A stretch of DNA of 46,015 nt from Sphingobium naphthae. GTDB taxonomy: Bacteria; Pseudomonadota; Alphaproteobacteria; Sphingomonadales; Sphingomonadaceae. The stretch lies in the NCBI RefSeq assembly GCF_020782235.1, contig NZ_JAJGNO010000017.1, forward strand, positions 1 to 46,015, read 5' to 3'. This document shows, piece by piece, positions 1-6,660 of the stretch; positions within the stretch are counted from its first letter, which is position 1; every line of letters starts with the position of its first letter. Below the pieces are notes generated by a model. The model was not told where the DNA came from and made no database searches. It saw only the letters and a list, made by a program, of their open reading frames with translations. The position numbers and the translations under genes were made by a program.

Positions 1-77
1 ATGCTCTCGCCGACGCCCCCGCCAAGTTGAATGCGTGGGCCGATCGGCACGCGCTGCCCGCTGTTGCCCAATATAAC
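1..77. repeat. Terminal direct repeat, copy 1 (contig overlap)
   Basis: These 77 bases are identical to 45939-46015. A single exact copy at each end of a contig is the usual trace of a circular molecule opened by an assembler, and one protein reading frame runs through the join without a break. I read it as an assembly overlap rather than a biological repeat, so the circle is about 45,938 bp. Confidence 0.93.
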
Positions 78-356
78 GGCAGCTCCGCGTCCCTCGGTCA
101 CGATCCGGGAGCCCTTGGGCCAAATGACAAGCGCCCTCGTTTTGCCCGCTCTGCCGACAAGCCGCAGACAGCCATCACGGGCAACGAGCCGGCCGGACGC
201 TAGCGCCGTCAATGCTATCTCGGGATCGAACGATAGTGTTGGTAGCGCGATTCCTGACATGGGAGGCTCGCTCGTCGTAGCGCAGCCCTCAAGTCCCATC
301 GCGGTTAAAAGCAAAGATGGCAAGAACGTGCTATACCGGCGCACTGATCGCCTCAT
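1..356 (-). CDS. Small lipoprotein, 5' part (gene crosses the circular junction)
   Basis: This reads from ATG 356-354 leftwards to the window edge, and the frame continues at 46015 down to a stop at 45874-45872. Joined, it gives a 140-residue protein. The N-terminus has a basic start, a hydrophobic stretch and a Leu-Glu-Gly-Cys lipobox, which suggests an outer-membrane or periplasmic lipoprotein. The start overlaps the stop of the upstream lipoprotein gene as ATGA, so the two are probably translationally coupled. The mature part contains DGCLRL, a V-I-W-P segment and a Gly-rich LGGG turn, and ends in CAGPYF. Two lipoproteins encoded at 44.7-45.9 kb show the same pattern. No named family is recognised. 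Confidence 0.78.
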   Translation of the reverse strand, partial: MRRSVRRYSTFLPSLLLTAMGLEGCATTSEPPMSGIALPTLSFDPEIALTALASGRLVARDGCLRLVGRAGKTRALVIWPKGSRIVTEGRGAAVILGNSGQRVPIGPRIQLGGGVGES

Positions 357-973
357 GACAACACCGATAATCCGGTAGGCTCAGGCACCCAGCGTCCAGC
401 TTGGCGGATAAGGCGGAATTGCATTCCATGCGCTCCGAGATTGCCGAATACGGCTGTCGCCCAAAAAGTCAGCACACCTTTCCGATCGCGAGATTCGACC
501 CTCACCGTGTAGAGGATCGCTTCGGCCTTGGTCGCGGTGACGAACGGAGTGGCATCGGCCCTGCATTGGGAGGCGGGGAAGGCGGGCAAGCGCAGTAGCT
601 CGGCCAATCGCCTGATCGTTCTTTCCGGGGCATCCTTAACAGCGCCATCGGCGAGGCCCTGCAGCCCGACACAAATCGCTTGCTTGCCTTCCCCCGGTCG
701 CGCCCGCGCGACCGCCTCGTCGAACATCACGTCGATCTGCGCATCATCGAGGCCGCTAATGTCGGGAGCGCCAGGAACCGCGATGGCACTCCCGTTACCA
801 TGATAATTGGGGCCGGGCACTGGCGGGGGAGGGGGCGGCGGCAATTCCGACGAACTTGCTCGTTGGGGTGGTCCCTCCGCCACCGCCGGTTCTTTCGCCG
901 GACTACATCCTGCGAGACTGATGGCCAGACTGACGACGATGGCGGCACCAGGCCATTGCAGCCCCGTCATCAT
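353..973 (-). CDS. Proline-rich lipoprotein, 206 aa, unknown function
   Basis: The N-terminus is a signal peptide ending in Leu-Ala-Gly-Cys, a standard lipobox. A Pro-rich linker with a run of about seven prolines follows near residues 46-53, then a folded domain with two cysteines (ICVG and QCRA) that could form a disulfide. The start codon overlaps the stop of the upstream resolvase gene by ATGA, and its own stop overlaps the next lipoprotein start, so it sits in a tight minus-strand run. The arrangement with the resolvase may be fortuitous, because that gene looks acquired. Function is not recognisable from sequence. Confidence 0.75.
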   Translation of the reverse strand: MMTGLQWPGAAIVVSLAISLAGCSPAKEPAVAEGPPQRASSSELPPPPPPPVPGPNYHGNGSAIAVPGAPDISGLDDAQIDVMFDEAVARARPGEGKQAICVGLQGLADGAVKDAPERTIRRLAELLRLPAFPASQCRADATPFVTATKAEAILYTVRVESRDRKGVLTFWATAVFGNLGAHGMQFRLIRQAGRWVPEPTGLSVLS

Positions 974-1521
974 GGCCGTTCCTGTAACCGCGAAATCGTC
1001 GCCTGGCTGACGTTGAACAGCGCCGCGACGGAACGCTGAGTGTCGCCGGCGTCGAGCTTGCGCCGTGCCTCGGCCTGCTGGTGGGGGGTGAGGGCGCTTT
1101 TGCGGCCGAACTTGACCCCGCGCGCCTTGGCCTGGGCGCGGCCGGCGCTGGTGCGCTCGACGATCCGCTGGCGCTCCCAGCTCGCCGCGACGCCCAGCAC
1201 CGCGATCACGACCTCGGCGAGCTGCGATGTCGTGTCCAGCATCGGCTCGGCGATCGAGCGGAAGCCGGCGCCGGTCTCCTTGACCGCGTGCAGGATGTTG
1301 AGCAGGTCACGCGTGTTGCGGGCGAGGCGATCGGTCGCCGTCACCATCAGCACGTCGCCGGGATCGAGCGCGCCGATCGCGCGCTTGAGCTGAGGCCGCT
1401 CGGCCGACGCGCCGCTGATCTTCTCGCGGTAGATCTTCGTGCAGCCGGCCGCCTCAAGCTGGGCGAGCTGCTGGGCCAGGTCCTGGCCGTTGGTCGAGAC
1501 GCGCGCATAGCCGTAAATCAT
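970..1521 (-). CDS. Serine resolvase/invertase family recombinase, 183 aa
   Basis: Small serine recombinase for site-specific DNA resolution. The start chosen is the ATG giving MIYGYARVST, which places the catalytic serine at residue 9 as in Tn3-type resolvases. The region around residues 60-70 carries the expected D-R-L-A-R-N motif, and the long E helix has WERQRIVERT. The C-terminal 45 residues form a helix-turn-helix (SVAALFNVSQATISRL). It is complete. It lies outside the neighbouring transposon, whose end is only 45 bp upstream of its start codon, so the transposon occupies what would normally be the res site and promoter of this gene. It is distinct from the transposon's own resolvase at 4596. 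Confidence 0.92.
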   Translation of the reverse strand: MIYGYARVSTNGQDLAQQLAQLEAAGCTKIYREKISGASAERPQLKRAIGALDPGDVLMVTATDRLARNTRDLLNILHAVKETGAGFRSIAEPMLDTTSQLAEVVIAVLGVAASWERQRIVERTSAGRAQAKARGVKFGRKSALTPHQQAEARRKLDAGDTQRSVAALFNVSQATISRLQERP

Positions 1522-1531
1522 GCCGCGATTC

Positions 1532-1552
1532 TGCATCAGATTTTTGCATCAG
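1532..1552. repeat. Short direct repeat upstream of resolvase gene
   Basis: TGCATCAG occurs at 1532-1539 and again at 1545-1552, in the 45 bp between the resolvase start and the transposon end. It could be a remnant of the resolvase binding site. This is only an inference from position. Confidence 0.35.
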
Positions 1553-1565
1553 GGAAGGGCGCGGA

Positions 1566-1581
1566 TGTAAACGCTCGCGCT
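1566..1581. repeat. Outer 16 bp of the transposon's left inverted repeat
   Basis: TGTAAACGCTCGCGCT is the exact reverse complement of the last 16 bp of the right repeat (5211-5226). The remaining 30 bp of this repeat resume at 2170, after the IS200-like insertion. Confidence 0.88.
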
Positions 1582-1610
1582 GAATGACTGACCGGCTGAC
1601 GCCGGTAGGT

Positions 1611-2030
1611 TCATGGCGAAGGGCTGAAGCCTTGCTTGTGGGTATGGCGGTCGAGATAGCGCATGATGATATCGTCGGTGATGTTTCCGGACGTGGTTGA
1701 GAAGTAGCCACGCTGCCAGAAGCGCTGGCCCCAGTAGCGCTTGCGGATATGCTCGAACTCCTGCTGGATCTTGCGCGAGGACCGCCCCTTGACCCGGCGC
1801 ACGAAGTCGCTGACCGAGATATGCGGTGGGATTTCAACGAACATATGGACGTGATCGCGTGAAAGCGCGCCATTGACGATCGTCACGCCCATTTCGACAC
1901 AGACCTGCTTGATGATCTCGCGCACCCTGAGGCGGACCTCGCCGTGCAACACCTTGAAACGGTATTTGGGCGCCCAGACGATATGATAGCGATGATGAAA
2001 GGTCGTGTGGCAACCACTCGAATAGCCCAT
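1611..2030 (-). CDS. tnpA: IS200-family Y1 (HUH) transposase, 139 aa
   Basis: Single-strand transposase of the IS200/IS605 superfamily. The HUH metal-binding pair is at His60-Val-His62 (DHVHMFVEI), and the likely catalytic tyrosine is Tyr125 in IIMRYLDRHT. The conserved YRFKVL and KYW/FWQRGYF segments are also present. Length is normal for a complete IS200 TnpA. No TnpB gene accompanies it. The start codon lies at the base of a 27-bp perfect hairpin that would hide the ribosome-binding site, the known way these elements keep transposase expression low. It appears intact. Confidence 0.95.
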   Translation of the reverse strand: MGYSSGCHTTFHHRYHIVWAPKYRFKVLHGEVRLRVREIIKQVCVEMGVTIVNGALSRDHVHMFVEIPPHISVSDFVRRVKGRSSRKIQQEFEHIRKRYWGQRFWQRGYFSTTSGNITDDIIMRYLDRHTHKQGFSPSP

Positions 2031-2101
2031 AGCAGGTATCCTCGGGAAAGTGAGACTTCACGCCTTTCAGGCGGTCTCACTTTCCCGAGGATACCTGCTA
2101 T
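2029..2101. promoter_or_regulatory. 27-bp perfect hairpin over the tnpA start
   Basis: The left arm 2029-2055 pairs perfectly with 2075-2101. Inside it, a smaller stem (2061-2065 with 2069-2073) closes most of the loop. On the tnpA strand it immediately precedes and includes the start codon and the GAGGAT ribosome-binding region, so transcripts entering the element would fold it and block translation. It could also act as a terminator against outside transcription. Confidence 0.8.
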
Positions 2102-2169
2102 TATGCGAGTCTATGGCTGAAGCCAGTATCCGACTGAAGTCGGAGGGGTTGCTCCCAAAGCGTGACGCT

Positions 2170-2199
2170 AAATGGCGGCGTTCTGATCGCGCTATTTGT
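2170..2199. repeat. Inner 30 bp of the transposon's left inverted repeat
   Basis: This matches the reverse complement of 5181-5210 with two mismatches and runs up to the stop codon of the TniB-like gene. Confidence 0.88.
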
Positions 2200-3077
2200 C
2201 AGTTGCCGGGTCCGATGACGAGGCAATCGCGCGCGGCCTGAACGATGTCAGCGGTGACCTCCTCGACGCGGTTGAGGGTCATGATCCGCCGCATCTGCGC
2301 GAACAGGCGCTCCATGAGCCGGAAGTTGCCGCGCGTGATGCGGATCACGGCTGCCTGCGCTTCGATCGCGTCGAGTTGGGCCGGGTCGAAGCTGATCCCG
2401 AAATCGCCGGCGTGGGTCGCGAGCAGCAGCCGCATTTCGGTCTCGGTAAGCGGTTTGAACTCGTGGACGAAGCCGATCCGCGAGTAGAGCTGGGCATAGC
2501 GGGCGAGGCGCTTCTCCAAGCCCGGCATACCCATCAGGATCAGCCCGAAGCCGTGGCGATCGGCCATGTCGCGGAGATGTTCGAGCGACTTTATGGTCAG
2601 GCGGTCGGCCTCGTCGACGATGACGAGGGGGCAGGCGATGCGGGCGGCGTCATGGGTGATTTCGTCCTGCGAGCCGCCCGCGACCGTCAGCCGGGCATAG
2701 CCCAGCTTAATGAGGTTGAGGCCCAACACCGCGTCGATCGTCTTGGGCGTGTTGCTGACCGACACGGTGTAGAAGACGGCGCGGCAGCGAGCGACCTTTT
2801 CGCCAAGGAGCGCGGCAATGGGACGGAGCGCGGCATATTCCCCCAGGTCGGGGAAGCTGGAAAACTCGCGCGCCGATCGCGTCTTTCCGACGCCCGGCCG
2901 GCCATGACACACGCCGATATAGCGGTAGTGCGCGCAGGCTTCGGCAAACTCGACGAACCGGGCATGTTCGCGGGTCGCCAGGAACGGCTGCTCGACCAGG
3001 AACTCAATCGTCAGCGGCGTAGAGCCGGAGCCCTCGGTAGGTGGTGGGCCGGGAAGCCGTATCCTCTTGGTCGCCAT
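2199..3077 (-). CDS. tniB: TniB/MuB-like AAA+ transposition ATPase, 292 aa
   Basis: AAA+ ATPase expected to work with the TniA-like transposase in target capture. The start chosen is ATG 3077 (MATKRIRLPG), which overlaps the end of tniA by 74 nt. A longer frame exists upstream but lies fully inside tniA. Walker A is GRPGVGKT at residues 59-66, and Walker B is PLVIVDEADRL near residues 150-160. An arginine-rich ITRGNFRLMERL segment near the C-terminus resembles the lid region. Its stop codon touches the transposon's inverted repeat. It is closer to the MuB/COG2842 group than to classical Tn402 TniB, judged by eye. Confidence 0.85.
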   Translation of the reverse strand: MATKRIRLPGPPPTEGSGSTPLTIEFLVEQPFLATREHARFVEFAEACAHYRYIGVCHGRPGVGKTRSAREFSSFPDLGEYAALRPIAALLGEKVARCRAVFYTVSVSNTPKTIDAVLGLNLIKLGYARLTVAGGSQDEITHDAARIACPLVIVDEADRLTIKSLEHLRDMADRHGFGLILMGMPGLEKRLARYAQLYSRIGFVHEFKPLTETEMRLLLATHAGDFGISFDPAQLDAIEAQAAVIRITRGNFRLMERLFAQMRRIMTLNRVEEVTADIVQAARDCLVIGPGN

Positions 3078-4482
3078 CGAAGGTCTCCGTGGGGGCAGGC
3101 ACCTGCTTGTCGCGCTCCTTCGCGCCGCGCCGGGCGCGCTGGATCGCGCGCAACGACGGGTGCCCAGCGTGCTCGGAGCTGAGCGCACGGCAGACGAACC
3201 GGCCCTGGTGGTAGACGTGGATCTCGGTCAGGTCGCGGGGGTCATAGACCGCCTCGACCTGCTCGCCGACGAAGGCCGCGAGCGTGGGTTCGACATAGCG
3301 CCTGCCCATCAGACGGATGCCGTCGCGCAGCACTTTACGGGGCTTGGGCACGTGCACGAGCAGCATGTCGAGCTGTTCAAGGCTGTCGGGCATTGCGGGC
3401 AGGAACCCGCCCTTCTGCCAGCGCGTGATCGGCGGTTCGCCGGTGCTGCCATGCGGGCGACGATGATAGACGCCGCACACGAACGCCTCGAAGCGGGCGC
3501 GCAGCTCGTCGGGCGTGAGCACTGGCGCCGACAGCGGCTTGCCCGCGATCAGGTGGCCGGGCAGGTCGGGCAGGAACATGTCGTTGATGGTGCGGAACAG
3601 CCGCTCGATCTTGCCGCGCCCGCGAGGACGCCCCGGCAGCGAATGGATGAGGCGGATTTTGAGGGCGATGCACGCCTGCTCGATATGCTCGGAGATGAAA
3701 TCCGAGCCGTTGTCGACGTAAAGCTGTTCGGGAATGCCGCTGACGATCCATTCGGGATTGGGCTTGCGCCAGATCGCCTGCCGCAAGGCGAGCGCCGTGT
3801 TGAGGGCACTGGGGGCATCGAGGCTGAGGAAGTAACCGGCGATGGCTCGGCTGTGATCGTCAACGATGACGGTCAGCCAAGGACGCACCGGGGTTCCGGC
3901 ATCATCGAGCACGAGAATGTCGAGAACGGTATGATCGGCCTGCCACATCTCGTTCGAGGTCGCGGCTTCGCGCCGATGCACTAGCTCGTGCTGGTCGCGG
4001 TAGACGGCCGGATCGGAGGCTGCGGCGATCTGGCTTGCCGGTATCGCCCTGACGACACGCGCGACGGCCGCATAGCTGGGGGTTCGGTGTCCATGCGCGA
4101 TGGCGAGTTCCTGCACCTTTCGGTGAATGGCGGCGACCGGGGGTCGCGGGCGCTTGGTGGCGAGAGTGCGGGTCAGTTCGACCAGATGTTCCGGCAGGTG
4201 CAGCCTGCCCCGATCGTTGCGCGGCAGACGCGCGAGACCGGCAAGTCCTTCGGCACGGTAGCGCCCGAGCCAGCGCTGCAACGTCCGCTCGCTCAGCGTG
4301 CCGGTGCGGGCGAGGTCCGCGAGCGGGATGCCATCGGCGAGGTGCGGTTCAAGGACGCGGTAGCGCTCGATCGCCAGCGGCGGGACAAGCGCCGGATGCG
4401 TCACCGCCGACGGTCCGTGTCGCAGGTAAGGAAAACGGAGATTTGCCTGCCCATCGCCATGCGAGTCCGCTCGCGTTGCCAA
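3004..4482 (-). CDS. tniA: TniA/Mu-type DDE transposase, 492 aa
   Basis: Retroviral-integrase-fold transposase. Two N-terminal helix-turn-helix regions (about residues 45-80 and 95-150) precede the catalytic core. The DDE triad is readable as Asp183 (MWQADHTVLD), Asp257 (YVDNGSDF) and Glu293 (GKIERLFRT), a D-35-E spacing. A Mu-C-type beta-barrel domain follows (near residues 380-440) with a basic tail. The frame opens at a TTG at 4482. A GTG start at residue 27 (VTHPALVPP) is possible, and either leaves the core intact. Upstream lies a 113-bp gap shared with the divergent resolvase. The gene looks functional. Confidence 0.9.
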   Translation of the reverse strand: MATRADSHGDGQANLRFPYLRHGPSAVTHPALVPPLAIERYRVLEPHLADGIPLADLARTGTLSERTLQRWLGRYRAEGLAGLARLPRNDRGRLHLPEHLVELTRTLATKRPRPPVAAIHRKVQELAIAHGHRTPSYAAVARVVRAIPASQIAAASDPAVYRDQHELVHRREAATSNEMWQADHTVLDILVLDDAGTPVRPWLTVIVDDHSRAIAGYFLSLDAPSALNTALALRQAIWRKPNPEWIVSGIPEQLYVDNGSDFISEHIEQACIALKIRLIHSLPGRPRGRGKIERLFRTINDMFLPDLPGHLIAGKPLSAPVLTPDELRARFEAFVCGVYHRRPHGSTGEPPITRWQKGGFLPAMPDSLEQLDMLLVHVPKPRKVLRDGIRLMGRRYVEPTLAAFVGEQVEAVYDPRDLTEIHVYHQGRFVCRALSSEHAGHPSLRAIQRARRGAKERDKQVPAPTETFDGDQEDTASRPTTYRGLRLYAADD

Positions 4483-4595
4483 ACCGGCCTGTTCGACGTA
4501 AATCTACCCGGTAAAGAAAACTAGGGCAACATAGACCTGCCGATGACGACTTTCTTCCCAAACCGCGCCCGATCGGGGCGCCACCGGCCCTACGC
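4483..4595. promoter_or_regulatory. Divergent intergenic region, probable res site and promoters
   Basis: This 113-bp gap separates the divergent transposase and resolvase genes. In Tn3- and Tn5053-type elements the resolvase binding site and both promoters sit in such a gap. I could not assign individual subsites by eye, so this is positional inference. Confidence 0.45.
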
Positions 4596-5168
4596 ATGAA
4601 AATCGGTTACGCCCGCGTATCGACCGCCGAGCAGAACCTGGACCTCCAGCGTGATGCGCTGAAGGCTGCCGGCTGCGAGAAGGTCATCACCGACAAGGCC
4701 TCCGGGGCGACTGCCGCTCGCCCTGGATTGGAAAAGGTGAAGGAGCTGCTTCGCGCCGGCGACACACTGGTGGTCTGGCGCCTCGACAGGCTCGGCCGCT
4801 CGCTCCGTGATCTGATCGGATGGATGACCTACCTCGACGAGGAAAAGGTCGGGCTGCTGAGCCTGCACGAGGCGATCGACACGACCACCACGTCGGGCAA
4901 GCTTACCTTCCACCTGTTCGGGGCATTGGCGGAGTTCGAGCGCAACCTGATCCGCGAGCGGACCCAGGCCGGTCTCACCGCAGCCCGCGCTCGCGGCAAG
5001 AAGGGTGGCCGGCCGGCCGCACTCGGCAAGGACAAGCGCGACCTGGCCGTCAGGCTCTACCACGAGAACACGATGCCGATCGCCAAGATTTGCTCGATGC
5101 TCGGCATCTCCAAGCCAACACTCTACGCCTATGTGCGATCGGCCGAGACCAAGCCGGTAGCCGCGTAG
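4596..5168 (+). CDS. Transposon-encoded serine resolvase, 190 aa
   Basis: Serine recombinase that would resolve cointegrates made by this transposon. The N-terminus MKIGYARVST gives catalytic Ser9, and the motifs WRLDRLGRSL (about residues 60-70) and EFERNLIRERT are intact. A C-terminal helix-turn-helix is visible as IAKICSMLGISKPTLYAYV. Its stop is only 12 bp from the right inverted repeat, so it is the last gene of the element. It is clearly different from the resolvase at 970-1521 in its C-terminal half. Confidence 0.93.
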   Translation: MKIGYARVSTAEQNLDLQRDALKAAGCEKVITDKASGATAARPGLEKVKELLRAGDTLVVWRLDRLGRSLRDLIGWMTYLDEEKVGLLSLHEAIDTTTTSGKLTFHLFGALAEFERNLIRERTQAGLTAARARGKKGGRPAALGKDKRDLAVRLYHENTMPIAKICSMLGISKPTLYAYVRSAETKPVAA

Positions 5169-5180
5169 CGACGCTCGCCG

Positions 5181-5226
5181 ACAAATAGCGCGATCAGAAT
5201 GCCGCCACTTAGCGCGAGCGTTTACA
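5181..5226. repeat. Right terminal inverted repeat of the transposon, 46 bp
   Basis: It pairs with 1566-1581 plus 2170-2199 (44/46). It contains TAGCGCGA twice, at 5186-5193 and 5210-5217, which may be paired transposase-binding sites. Confidence 0.88.
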
Positions 5227-5457
5227 CCGTTCGCGGTCCCGATCGGCCCAGCGTCCCCCGGAACCGTTCGTTATCGGGAAGGCATCTAAGCGGTCTGCAC
5301 CATCCTTCATCTAAAGTTCTCCAAGCGCTTCTGAGGATTTTCGGGCGCACCAAAAGCACTTGCTCCTCCAGTGGCTGGAGCATGTAACCGCAATTTGCTC
5401 TCCTGCGGACGGGGGGCTGGAGGTGGCTTTTTGACGGCCCGTGTTGAAGCAATCGGT
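5227..5457. other. Gene-free gap between transposon and protease gene
   Basis: No convincing gene in 231 bp. ACCGTTCG occurs at 5226-5233 and 5263-5270. The promoter of the downstream protease is probably here, but no clear -35/-10 pair stands out. Confidence 0.5.
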
Positions 5458-6660
5458 ATGTCTCGACGCTCATTAGTGGCGCGGCTGGTGGCCTGTGGAA
5501 CCGGCTTGGTGCTCGGTTCTCCAACGCTCGCGCGACAGACTTCCCGGTCTGCGGGCTCGTGGAACTTCGGTGCGGCTCACCTCGAATGGGAGCCGCTGGA
5601 AGTCGGCACGGGTGATACCCTCCTTGTTTCGGCACAAGTGCGCGGAGTGCCGGTGCGGGCGGTGCTCGACAGTGGCAGCGGCGCGTCGATCATGAGCACG
5701 GCGCTCGCGGCGAAGCTCGGCTTGAACGATGGTGAGCGGCGCATGATTAGCGGGCTGAGCGCCAAGGCCCCGGTGCTGCTGGTCCGCGACATCGACGTAC
5801 AGCTCGCCCGCGAAACCCGTCGCTTACCCTTTGCCGTCGTTGGTGATCTGAGTTCAGTGTCGGCGGCCTTCGGACGACCGATCGATATCCTCCTCGGTGC
5901 CGATATGTTCACGGGTAGCTGCATCGCGCTCGATTTCGCGAAAAGGCGTATGGCGGTCGTCAAGTCAGGCACGTTTCTCGCCGGTCCCGACTGGCGCGCT
6001 GTCGCGCTCGGGCGCGGTGCCAAGCAGGAGCTGTTCATTCGAGCTTCCGTCTCGGGTTTGCCTCCCGTGCCCTTGATGATCGATCTTGGCAGCTCGGCCG
6101 CGCTGATGCTCTCGTCGGCCTATGCCCGCGATCAAGGGCTGTTGAACGGGAAGCTCGTCTCGACCGCGGCGATCGGCGGCGTCGATGGTGTGCGTATCAA
6201 CGATGCTTTCACGATCCAGAACATCAACATCGAAGGGCTTGGCGTCTCGAACGTCCCCACACTCGGGATGAGAGCTTGGCTCTCCACCAGCACGGTTGGC
6301 AATGTCGGCCTACCGCTGATCGCTCAATTCGACGTGGTGTTCGACGTGACCGCCGGATTCGTGTGGCTCCGGCCACTCGGTCCTCGTCGTCGCCTGCCGA
6401 TGCTGAAGGACCGTAGCGGCCTTGGCCTCGCAGCCTCACCAACGGCGCTCACCGTTGTTCATGTGGCGGCGAACAGTCCCGCGGAAAAGGCTGGCTGGGC
6501 GGTCGGCGACCGGATCGTGGCGGTGAACGGCCATTCGATCGATGCGAACTATACGCGTGGGGAGCTCTGGCAAGTGCGCTCCCGGCCTGCTGGCACCCTC
6601 GTAAAGCTGACGATGGCCTCGGGTGATGTGCGCGAGCTCAGGCTGGCCGATTATTATTGA
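5458..6660 (+). CDS. Retropepsin-like aspartic protease with PDZ domain, 400 aa
   Basis: Probable exported protease. The start MSRRSLVARL gives a signal sequence with a twin-arginine-like n-region, followed by a hydrophobic stretch ending near TLARQ. Two pepsin-type half-domains follow: VLDSGSGASI (catalytic Asp-Ser-Gly) near residue 75, and a second, MIDLGSSAAL, near residue 205, where Asp-Leu-Gly replaces the usual Asp-Ser/Thr-Gly. The last 90 residues form a PDZ domain (ANSPAEKAGW, then VGDRIVAVNG). The order aspartyl protease-PDZ is a known bacterial family. It converges on merR, with the two stop codons overlapping. It may be unrelated to metal resistance. Confidence 0.82.
   Translation: MSRRSLVARLVACGTGLVLGSPTLARQTSRSAGSWNFGAAHLEWEPLEVGTGDTLLVSAQVRGVPVRAVLDSGSGASIMSTALAAKLGLNDGERRMISGLSAKAPVLLVRDIDVQLARETRRLPFAVVGDLSSVSAAFGRPIDILLGADMFTGSCIALDFAKRRMAVVKSGTFLAGPDWRAVALGRGAKQELFIRASVSGLPPVPLMIDLGSSAALMLSSAYARDQGLLNGKLVSTAAIGGVDGVRINDAFTIQNINIEGLGVSNVPTLGMRAWLSTSTVGNVGLPLIAQFDVVFDVTAGFVWLRPLGPRRRLPMLKDRSGLGLAASPTALTVVHVAANSPAEKAGWAVGDRIVAVNGHSIDANYTRGELWQVRSRPAGTLVKLTMASGDVRELRLADYY

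Larger units (their letters stand above)
1582..2169 (-). mobile_element. IS200-like insertion sequence, 588 bp
   Basis: The limits come from reassembling the transposon inverted repeat on either side. The four bases CGCT occur at both edges (1578-1581 and 2166-2169), so the element is 1582-2169 or the same length shifted by up to four bases. It has no inverted terminal repeats and caused no target duplication or loss, as expected for single-strand IS200/IS605 transposition. It carries one gene, the Y1 transposase. It also carries small subterminal hairpins: ACCGGC/GCCGGT at 1591-1606 on the right end, and TGGC/GCCA (2114-2125) and CCGAC/GTCGG (2130-2143) on the left end. The large hairpin at 2029-2101 overlaps the transposase start. 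Confidence 0.88.
1566..5226. mobile_element. TniA/TniB-type transposon with 46-bp inverted repeats, split by IS200
   Basis: The right end (5181-5226) is a 46-bp repeat finishing in GTTTACA. Its inverted partner is found at the left, but in two pieces, 1566-1581 (16 bp) and 2170-2199 (30 bp), separated by exactly one IS200-like element. Rejoined, the left repeat is 46 bp and matches the right at 44 of 46 positions. The ends have the TGT...ACA form typical of Tn7/Tn5053-type elements. The cargo is only the transposition genes: a DDE transposase, an AAA+ ATPase and a serine resolvase. No TniQ-like gene is present. The five bases outside each end (GCGGA and CCGTT) are not a target duplication. 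Confidence 0.85.

Noticed and set aside
1..77. Terminal repeats of a linear phage or plasmid
   Set aside because: Too short for phage terminal redundancy, no phage genes, and a gene reads across the join. Assembly overlap is simpler.
31..378. Plus-strand 115-codon frame at the left end
   Set aside because: It is antisense to the junction-spanning lipoprotein, which has a lipobox and coupled start, so the minus strand is the real gene.
2196..3182. Long plus-strand frame opposite tniB
   Set aside because: Shadow of the ATPase gene. No start signal and no recognisable motif.
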